A DNA stretch of 46,787 bases, taken from contig NZGF01000055.1 of the NCBI GenBank assembly GCA_002690915.1, positions 1-46,787 of the forward strand. Reading direction: 5' to 3'. This document shows, piece by piece, positions 41,701 to 46,787 of this stretch (position 1 is the stretch's first letter; each line of letters starts with the position of its first letter). Source of the DNA: Crocinitomicaceae bacterium. Lineage in GTDB: Bacteria > Bacteroidota > Bacteroidia > Flavobacteriales_D > Sanyastnellaceae. The notes beneath the pieces are model-generated. The model was not told the DNA's origin and searched no databases. It worked only from the letters and a program-made list of their open reading frames with translations. Made by a program: the position numbers and the translations under genes.

Positions 41701-43127
41701 TGTTGTGGCGCAACATCAGACAAAGCCACGCCTTTAATGCGCTTGATGTCAATTTTTCTCACGATTTGTCTGAAAACGGCCATGTCCTCTCGTTGGATGT
41801 GTTCATACCGAGGGACTGAGATGGTAGCATCTACCACAGGCTCATTCCCAATTTGGAACTCTATGCGCAGTTGGAGGCTCTTATTGTGAGGTGTGGTTCC
41901 GTTTTGAAAGTTGTCGATGCGTACCCAGATTTCTTGGACCTCTGGATTAGCGGGTAAATCGGCGAGGACGCATTGGTCGATATCGAAATTCTGAGCGTGT
42001 AGGTCCTGGGCAATGAATTTGACGTTATCGTCAGTCGGTAATGGCCGCGAGTAGGCGTAAATACCAGAATTGTTTTTGTGGTATCGCAGCCATTTTTCTT
42101 CATCTGCGCGCAGATGAAGTTGTCCTGGATAGAGTGAATCGATGAATTCCCCCAATTCGTCTGCTGCACGGATGGAGCCAAACAATGTCATGTGTTGGTT
42201 GGCTGTTCTCGTATTTTCGAAATACTCAGTTTTGGAAGCCATGTCCGATTGGGTCTGCAAGTCGAGGTACGGCGCATCCAAATCCTGAGTGAGGTTTTCA
42301 TAGCGTTGAGTCCAGATGTGTGCGTTTTCGACGTGTTTTTCATACATGGGTAATGTGAAAAAGACCAACTTGATTCCTTCCTTTTCACACAGTTCGGCGA
42401 TGCGGTGAGCGTAGTCTATGCATTCGTCTGAAATCAACTGTTCTGCTCCGTCGATGGTGGCTCCTAGCTCGTCATAGGTCGCTAGTAAGCTATCCGTCAG
42501 CCCCGAGGTGAATCGGATGAATCTTCCGAGGTAACGGTCATTGTAATCAACCTTTCGCTGTCTGGGCCGCTCGGGAAAACCTTCCCAAACGTAGTGGTGA
42601 TTTCTAACCACATCGCTGATGGCAAGGGGCACATCGTCCACGGGAAAAAGCGAAAACATGGATGCCAAGCGAATGGCAGGATCTTTTCGTGTATTGAAGG
42701 CGCGAATTTGGTGGGCGAGAGAGCCTGGGAGCATATCGCGGTGATTACGATGATTGATGGGATACGTCTCAACGGCCACCAATTTGGGACTGTGGATTTT
42801 CAAAAGCTCGCGCAAGTTCCAATACACATCCATGGCATTGGTTGCGTTATTCGCCAGCACGAAGGCATTCGATTCAAGCGCACCACTCAAGTATTCAGGG
42901 CTCAATCCTGTAAAAGCATGGCTGTTCCCAAGAACGAGCACATCGACGGGAGTTTCCTGTTCAGCCATCTTGTACAGATAATTCCATCGTTTTTCCCTGT
43001 GATTATTGGGATTAAACTCATTTGCAAAGGCGTCCTTTTGCTCAAGGGCCCAGAGGCTGGTGAAGATGACACCCAAGCCGACAACGCCTTTTACACAGAT
43101 TTCAAAAAGTGGAGAAATGGAGCGCAT
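41697..43127 (-). CDS. SGNH-like protein paired with the MBOAT acyltransferase
   Basis: 476 residues with one N-terminal helix (VKGVVGLGVIFTSLWAL), so periplasmic and anchored. VDVLVLGNSHAFTGLSPEYL resembles the GDSH/GNSH block of SGNH esterases and acetyltransferases (Ser69 and His70 by count). A later ANQHMTLFGSIRAADEL could carry the catalytic His, but the usual Asp two or three residues before it is not visible. It fits proteins encoded next to AlgI-type genes (AlgJ/AlgX-like role), which accept the acyl group and transfer it to a polymer. The C-terminal third is of unknown fold. The gene starts 6 bases after the MBOAT stop. A+T content is higher than in most of the window. Confidence 0.65.
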   Translation of the reverse strand: MRSISPLFEICVKGVVGLGVIFTSLWALEQKDAFANEFNPNNHREKRWNYLYKMAEQETPVDVLVLGNSHAFTGLSPEYLSGALESNAFVLANNATNAMDVYWNLRELLKIHSPKLVAVETYPINHRNHRDMLPGSLAHQIRAFNTRKDPAIRLASMFSLFPVDDVPLAISDVVRNHHYVWEGFPERPRQRKVDYNDRYLGRFIRFTSGLTDSLLATYDELGATIDGAEQLISDECIDYAHRIAELCEKEGIKLVFFTLPMYEKHVENAHIWTQRYENLTQDLDAPYLDLQTQSDMASKTEYFENTRTANQHMTLFGSIRAADELGEFIDSLYPGQLHLRADEEKWLRYHKNNSGIYAYSRPLPTDDNVKFIAQDLHAQNFDIDQCVLADLPANPEVQEIWVRIDNFQNGTTPHNKSLQLRIEFQIGNEPVVDATISVPRYEHIQREDMAVFRQIVRKIDIKRIKGVALSDVAPQQ

Positions 43128-43132
43128 GACCC

Positions 43133-44572
43133 TCAGAATTGAAAATAAATAAATTGTTTATCGGCCAGGTTCAATCCGTAGGACCCGAGCAAAATAATTC
43201 CCATCGACAATCCATAATAGATGGACCACCGCACAAGAACAGGACTGGATTGCAGACGTTCTGAGGCTGAGGGCCAATTTTCCTGGATCCACTCGATTGC
43301 CATCATTCCACCCAACAGCCACAAGAGCAATTGAAATTCTGGTTCACCCATGCCAAGTACTGTGAAGGCCCCGTTGCCACCCGCCAGCGCTCTGTAAACT
43401 TCGATTGCACCGTCCCACCCTTGGGCACGGAAGAACCCCAACGAAAGTGTCCAGCAGAGGGTTACCAGTATGGCTTGAACAGCGCGACCGGCCCCTCCCA
43501 AGCGGCGAAAGGGCTGGATGATCAAAGGGTCGAGTACAACAAGGAAAACACCATTGAGCAGGCCCCAAATCACAAAATTCCATGATGCCCCGTGCCAAAG
43601 TCCGCTGAGCAGGAATACGATCATGACATTTCTCCAGGTATGCCATTTCGACCGGCGATTGCCCCCGAGTGGGATGTACAGATAATCACGGAACCAACTG
43701 CTCAAAGAAATGTGCCAACGGCTCCAAAATTGACCGAAAGATGCGGCTAAATAGGGACGTTTGAAATTGGTGCTCAACCGCACGCCCAGCATTCGGGCAA
43801 TCCCGATGGCGATTTCAGAATAGGCAGAGAAATCGAGGTAGAGCTGAAATGCAAAAAAGAGGAGTGCGACTGCTGCGGTGCTGCTGTCCAGTCCGGCGGG
43901 TTCGTCAAATGCGGCGTTAACAAAAAGCGCCAATCGATCTGCAATCACCACCTTTTTAAAGAGTCCCCAAAGGACCAGTGTAAATCCGCTGCGAATGGCT
44001 GCTTTGTCGAATGCCGGCTTCAGACTGAATTGTGGCAATAGGTCCTTGGCGCGCTCAATGGGGCCTGCGACTAACTGCGGGAAGAAAGCGACAAATGCGA
44101 AGAACGCGATAGGGTCTCGTGTCGCTCGAAGCTGCCCTCGGTAGATGTCGATGGTGTAGCTCAGGGTCTGAAAGGTGTAGAAACTGATGCCCACGGGTAG
44201 GACGATATCTAACCGCCAATTGGATCCGTCCATTCCCAGGCCTTGAAATCCATATTGCAGGGAATCCAAAAAGAAATTGAAGTACTTGAATAGGCCAAGA
44301 ATTCCGAGGTTGATTGCCAGGCTCAGAGCCAAATAGATCCTTTTTGTACGGTCTCCTTCAGCGGCACGCTCTATTCGTTGTCCAATGAGATAATCGCTCA
44401 AGGAACTGATGAAAATCAACGATAAGAATCGCCAATCCCACCAACCGTAGAAGATATAAGAACAGGCAAGAACAAAGGAATTGCGACCCCTTAAGGTTTT
44501 CGCCATGAGGCCCCAGTAGATCAAAAAAACCAGGGCAAAAAAGATCAGAAATGTGATCGAATTGAAAAGCAT
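43133..44572 (-). CDS. MBOAT-family membrane O-acyltransferase (AlgI-like)
   Basis: 479 residues with about ten helices. Signature regions: SITFLIFFALVFLIYW at the start, VLPVGISFYTFQTLSYTIDIYRG, QLVAGPIERAKDLLP, FWSRWHISLSSWFRDYLYIPLGGNR (about residues 283-305), and the catalytic His327 in LSGLWHGASWNFVIWG. This is the AlgI/DltB branch, which moves acetyl or other acyl groups across the membrane to a polysaccharide or cell-wall polymer. With the SGNH-like gene downstream it forms a two-gene acylation unit. A perfect 8+8-base palindrome lies 9 bases before the start codon. Confidence 0.9.
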   Translation of the reverse strand: MLFNSITFLIFFALVFLIYWGLMAKTLRGRNSFVLACSYIFYGWWDWRFLSLIFISSLSDYLIGQRIERAAEGDRTKRIYLALSLAINLGILGLFKYFNFFLDSLQYGFQGLGMDGSNWRLDIVLPVGISFYTFQTLSYTIDIYRGQLRATRDPIAFFAFVAFFPQLVAGPIERAKDLLPQFSLKPAFDKAAIRSGFTLVLWGLFKKVVIADRLALFVNAAFDEPAGLDSSTAAVALLFFAFQLYLDFSAYSEIAIGIARMLGVRLSTNFKRPYLAASFGQFWSRWHISLSSWFRDYLYIPLGGNRRSKWHTWRNVMIVFLLSGLWHGASWNFVIWGLLNGVFLVVLDPLIIQPFRRLGGAGRAVQAILVTLCWTLSLGFFRAQGWDGAIEVYRALAGGNGAFTVLGMGEPEFQLLLWLLGGMMAIEWIQENWPSASERLQSSPVLVRWSIYYGLSMGIILLGSYGLNLADKQFIYFQF

Positions 44573-44580
44573 TCGTATCT

Positions 44581-44603
44581 ACATACGTACACGTATGTTT
44601 TTT
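44581..44603. promoter_or_regulatory. Perfect palindrome upstream of the MBOAT gene (operator or hairpin)
   Basis: ACATACGT (44581-44588), AC, ACGTATGT (44591-44598) is a perfect inverted repeat; on the plus strand it is followed by T to 44603, like a terminator for antisense transcripts. On the coding (minus) strand it stands between the HIT gene end and the MBOAT start, 9 bases before the ATG, a position suited to an operator or a hairpin in the leader. The regulator is unknown. Confidence 0.45.
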
Positions 44604-44622
44604 GTTTCAAACAACAGCATTT

Positions 44623-45012
44623 TCAAGCCTTCCGGATGCGTTCCGCTGTGGCGGAAAGTTGCTCCTGGGTCATGTCTAATTTCGGTCGCTCGAAGTTGAT
44701 GTCGCTGACCGATTGTAAGGGGATGAGGTGAATGTGCGCATGCGGCACCTCCAACCCAATGATGGCCACCCCTACCCGTTTACAGGGAATGGCGTGCTCA
44801 ATCTGCTTCGCGACGTCGCGGGCAAACACATTGATTCGGCTCAGGAGGTCATCGTCTAAATCAAAGAAGTAATCGACCTCTTTTTTGGGAATGACGAGGG
44901 TGTGCCCATCCGCAAGGGGCTGAATGTCGAGGAAGGCCAAGAATTCGTCGTTTTCTGCGATGCGGTGGCACGGGATGTCACCGGCGACGATTTTACTGAA
45001 GATGGAGGCCAT
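44623..45012 (-). CDS. HIT family hydrolase
   Basis: 129 residues from the ATG at 45012 (the upstream frame overlaps greA and is not used). Motif HAHIHLIPL (HxHxHxx, about residue 94) is the histidine triad. IFSKIVAGDIPCHRI at the start and DGHTLVIPKKEVDYFFDL identify the Hint branch of purine nucleotide phosphoramidases. Substrate in the cell is not known. It starts one base after greA ends, a conserved pair in Bacteroidota. Confidence 0.92.
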   Translation of the reverse strand: MASIFSKIVAGDIPCHRIAENDEFLAFLDIQPLADGHTLVIPKKEVDYFFDLDDDLLSRINVFARDVAKQIEHAIPCKRVGVAIIGLEVPHAHIHLIPLQSVSDINFERPKLDMTQEQLSATAERIRKA

Positions 45013-45013
45013 G

Positions 45014-45490
45014 TCAGCCGCGGGAGATTTCGAGAACCTCGAAAGGGATGATACCGGCCGGGACCTGAACCTCTGCGATGTCACCGACGGATTTGCCGAG
45101 CAAGCCTTTGCCGATAGGGGAGTCGATGGATATTTTCTTCTTAGCGAGGTTGGCTTCGTTCTCAGCTACGAGGGTATACGTCACCTCGGCGTTATTTTTT
45201 GTATTCCGAATTTTGACGGTCGACAGAATGTACACCTTGGTGTTATCGATTTTGGAGTCGTCGACAAGGCGTGCGTTGGCCAGTGTGTTTTTGAGCTTGG
45301 AAATCTTGGCCTCGAGCAATCCCTGGGCCTCTTTCGCTGCATCGTATTCCGCGTTTTCACTTAAATCACCTTTGTCACGCGCTTCTGCGATTTGCTGGGA
45401 AATTTTGGGGCGCTCAACGGTTTCGAGCTGACGCACTTCATCTTTCAGGCGCTGCAAGCCTTCTTTCGTAAAGTAGGAGATGTCTGACAT
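45014..45490 (-). CDS. greA: Transcription elongation factor GreA
   Basis: 158 residues from the ATG at 45490, the length of E. coli GreA; a start seven codons upstream is possible but unneeded. An N-terminal coiled coil (YFTKEGLQRLKDEVRQLETVERP, AEARDKGDLSENAEYDAAKEAQ) carries the tip acidic pair in GDLSENAEYDAAKE that stimulates RNA polymerase cleavage of backtracked transcripts. The C-terminal FKBP-like domain follows, with the family pieces DSPIGKGLLGKSVGD and VQVPAGIIPFEVLEI. The leader contains a terminator hairpin (45510-45543). Confidence 0.96.
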   Translation of the reverse strand: MSDISYFTKEGLQRLKDEVRQLETVERPKISQQIAEARDKGDLSENAEYDAAKEAQGLLEAKISKLKNTLANARLVDDSKIDNTKVYILSTVKIRNTKNNAEVTYTLVAENEANLAKKKISIDSPIGKGLLGKSVGDIAEVQVPAGIIPFEVLEISRG

Positions 45491-45509
45491 GTCCATTGGG
45501 GTTTGAGGC

Positions 45510-45543
45510 AAAAAAGAGAAAACCCGTCGGTCGGGCTTTCTCT
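45510..45543 (-). terminator. Rho-independent terminator between the PorV/PorQ gene and greA
   Basis: Read on the minus strand: AGAGAAAGCCCG, a five-base loop, CGGGTTTTCTCT (one mismatch in the stem), then a run of T to 45510. It lies 80 bases after the PorV/PorQ stop and 20 bases before the greA start, so it may end the upstream unit and also govern greA read-through. Confidence 0.85.
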
Positions 45544-45556
45544 TCTATTGCTAATA

Positions 45557-45564
45557 CAAAGATA
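45557..45564 (-). promoter_or_regulatory. -7 box upstream of greA
   Basis: Minus-strand TATCTTTG is an exact TAnnTTTG match, the same octamer as in the rpmH promoter. No -33 TTTG is visible at 19 bases. If used, the transcript would begin near 45551 and meet the terminator (45543-45510) at once, before greA. Confidence 0.45.
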
Positions 45565-45623
45565 CGAATTTCCTACGGAGGGGTTGCAGAGCATCTGCTA
45601 CCCGACCGTGAAAGGATGTCAAA

Positions 45624-46673
45624 TTACAGGGAAAGGACGATACCGATACTGTGGTTTCCGTTGAACGGATTGGTCGTCCGGTAGCTGTAGTCGATGCCGA
45701 TCATCGCTCCGTCGGTTGAGGCGGGCAAGTTGACCGAGAAGCCTGCAGCTGGTCCAGTGAAGGCCGTTGTAATGGTCTCGTCGCCGTTCACGCCGTCTTC
45801 CCAGAGGTAGCCGGCGCGCAGCGTAAAACGATCGTTGTAGGAGAATTCGAGGCCACCACCGAATTGGTCTTTGGTGAAGGAATTCGAGATGAATTGACCG
45901 GTGAAGGTAGCATTGAGCATTTCTGACTGATAGACGTCGTAGCCAAAGCCGATGTTCACCAATGAGGGCAATTCATAGCGCTCGCTGCGTTGGAGCATGG
46001 TTAAGGAAGTAGGTGAACCCTGTGGAGTGGCCGTAACGGTTAAACCATCTCCAGCAAATCGCATAGGAGCACCAACATTGCGCAGAGCGATACCGAAGTT
46101 GAGTCGGTCGCCTGATACATAGCGAATTCCGGCATCGAAGCAGACCCCCGATGCTCTCACATTGGAGATGGCCTCGCTGACGATGCGCATGGTAATTCCT
46201 CCGTAAATCGAGTTGGAAAAGGCCTTCGAGTATGTGACACCAATGTTTGAGAATGCCGGCGAGAAGGTGCCGATTCCGCCTTCGGGTAGGTTTTCAGTTG
46301 TGACGGGAATGTCACCAAATCCCATAGTCATCACCGTTAAACCGAGGACGCCTCCATCACCGACTGCAGTGCCGAATCCAATGGCATTGATCGAGATGCC
46401 CGAACCTGAGAGGTACTGCGTATTCGCAAAGCGGAGTTCGTTCTGGTTGAGGAACGCGAGACCCGCCGCATTGAGGAAGGTTCCTTCGAGGCCTTCGGTA
46501 ATGGCCATGTTGGTTCCTGCCATGCCGTTGGACTGCGCCCAGGGATTGATCAAGAGTTGACCAGCGCCCGCTGAACCAGCACGATCCGGATTTCCGGCAA
46601 AGACCGCCGTAGTGAGCATCAGGCACACGGTTAGTGCAGCGGATGCGAGGAGGGTATGTTGCATATTTTTCAT
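45624..46673 (-). CDS. PorV/PorQ family outer-membrane protein
   Basis: 349 residues with signal peptide (TLLASAALTVCLMLTTAVFAG, two possible starts, 46673 or 46664). The mature start GNPDRAGSAGAGQLLINPWA and MTMGFGDIPVTTENLPEGGIGTF are typical of the flavobacterial PorV/PorQ group of FadL-like outer-membrane barrels, and the last residues (SIGIVLSL) end in a beta strand. True PorV is the shuttle of the type IX secretion system; this paralogue group is encoded next to giant secreted proteins and is thought to serve them. It begins 18 bases after the stop of such a protein (46692-46787), suggesting partner function. Confidence 0.85.
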   Translation of the reverse strand: MKNMQHTLLASAALTVCLMLTTAVFAGNPDRAGSAGAGQLLINPWAQSNGMAGTNMAITEGLEGTFLNAAGLAFLNQNELRFANTQYLSGSGISINAIGFGTAVGDGGVLGLTVMTMGFGDIPVTTENLPEGGIGTFSPAFSNIGVTYSKAFSNSIYGGITMRIVSEAISNVRASGVCFDAGIRYVSGDRLNFGIALRNVGAPMRFAGDGLTVTATPQGSPTSLTMLQRSERYELPSLVNIGFGYDVYQSEMLNATFTGQFISNSFTKDQFGGGLEFSYNDRFTLRAGYLWEDGVNGDETITTAFTGPAAGFSVNLPASTDGAMIGIDYSYRTTNPFNGNHSIGIVLSL

Positions 46674-46688
46674 AGCGAATTCGGAGTC

Positions 46689-46787
46689 AAATCAGAAGTT
46701 GTCCAAATCGGTTGGGCGCATGATGCCGAACCATTTGAGTATTTTCTCACCGATGCCTGGCACATCGACATGGATAATGTAGACGCC
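46689..46787. repeat. Right copy of the perfect 99-base inverted terminal repeat
   Basis: The exact reverse complement of bases 1-99, reaching the last base of the window. The neighbouring base 46688 breaks the identity. It encodes the C-terminal 31 residues and stop of a giant secreted protein. Confidence 0.95.
46692..46787 (-). CDS. C-terminal end of a giant secreted/surface protein (partial, 5' end outside window)
   Basis: The last 31 codons and TGA (46694-46692) of a gene entering from the right. The peptide is identical to that at 1-96 and ends in MRPTDLDNF. Here the gene is followed after 18 bases by a PorV/PorQ-family gene, the arrangement I know for these giant proteins, so this copy is more likely the native locus. 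The two copies cannot be told apart within 99 bases. Confidence 0.72.
   Translation of the reverse strand, partial: GVYIIHVDVPGIGEKILKWFGIMRPTDLDNF

Noticed and set aside
1-46787. Window as a linear element with terminal inverted repeats or a circular plasmid
   Set aside because: The ends encode truncated chromosomal-type genes, the genes inside are core functions (rpmH, ruvC, thyA, ddl, tsaB), and the repeat is inverted, not direct, so it does not close a circle. A k-mer junction is more likely.
45624-46787. porV with upstream porU of the type IX secretion machinery
   Set aside because: The protein fits the PorV/PorQ paralogue group linked to giant secreted proteins (GNPDRAGSAG start) better than true PorV, and the upstream tail is not recognisably PorU.

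Overview
This 46.8 kb window is chromosomal DNA of a Bacteroidota bacterium, most probably an uncultured marine Flavobacteriales lineage with an unusually GC-rich genome (about 55% by eye). The evidence for the group is the exosortase type F (XrtF) pair, a PorV/PorQ-family outer-membrane protein next to a giant secreted protein with a typical flavobacterial C-terminus, the Bacteroidota cytochrome oxidase accessory cluster (two subunit III genes, subunit IV, Sco, DUF420, CxxC protein), and promoters of the Bacteroidota type (TTTG, about 19 bases, TAnnTTTG). No rRNA, tRNA, phage, transposase or CRISPR array was found. Most genes are core functions, so this is not an accessory island.

Layout. 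1-5.8 kb: tail of a giant secreted protein, a terminator, then a tripartite RND efflux operon (adaptor, pump, TolC-like channel). 5.8-8.8 kb: two A+T-richer family 2 glycosyltransferases and gmd. 8.9-10.7 kb: an MsbA-like ABC exporter. 10.8-14.3 kb: rpmH (L34) with a textbook promoter and terminator, a phosphopantetheinyl transferase, ahcY, and the exosortase F pair. 14.3-32.4 kb: one long leftward run containing flippase-like, glycosyltransferase, orphan ABC permease, fcl, two Wzi/gliding-type outer-membrane proteins flanking a WecA-like initiating transferase, ctaB and the cytochrome oxidase accessory genes, an OmpA-like protein, a second TolC/adaptor pair, tsaB and a degenerate Rieske-like lipoprotein. 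32.4-35.3 kb: ruvC, ddl, purK. 35.4-39.2 kb: mscS-ywaF-type pair, then thyA-folA-hupE. 39.2-39.56 kb: a gene-free stretch with several hairpins. 39.56-41.7 kb: yidD, a His-rich lipoprotein and a BNR/sialidase-like secreted protein, joined by 4-base overlaps. 41.7-44.6 kb: SGNH-like and MBOAT acyltransferase pair behind a perfect palindrome. 44.6-46.8 kb: HIT protein, greA, a PorV/PorQ protein and again the tail of a giant secreted protein.

Genes that work together: gmd and fcl make GDP-L-fucose and, with the WecA-like enzyme, glycosyltransferases, flippase-like protein, ABC exporter and Wzi-like proteins, point to assembly of a surface polysaccharide; the MBOAT/SGNH pair would acylate such a polymer. 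The oxidase genes supply heme O, copper delivery and small subunits to a cytochrome oxidase whose catalytic subunits lie elsewhere.

Most notable: (i) the two window ends are a perfect 99-base inverted repeat, the 3' end of the same kind of giant secreted-protein gene; this is either an assembly-graph break (exactly k=99) or true inverted duplication; (ii) a double-length Sco protein whose N-terminal domain has lost all three copper ligands while the C-terminal domain keeps them; (iii) a terminator hairpin inside the leader of greA; (iv) a lipoprotein with 14 histidines in 28 residues coupled to yidD; (v) a palindrome just upstream of the acyltransferase pair. I did not find a convincing new defence or mobile system.
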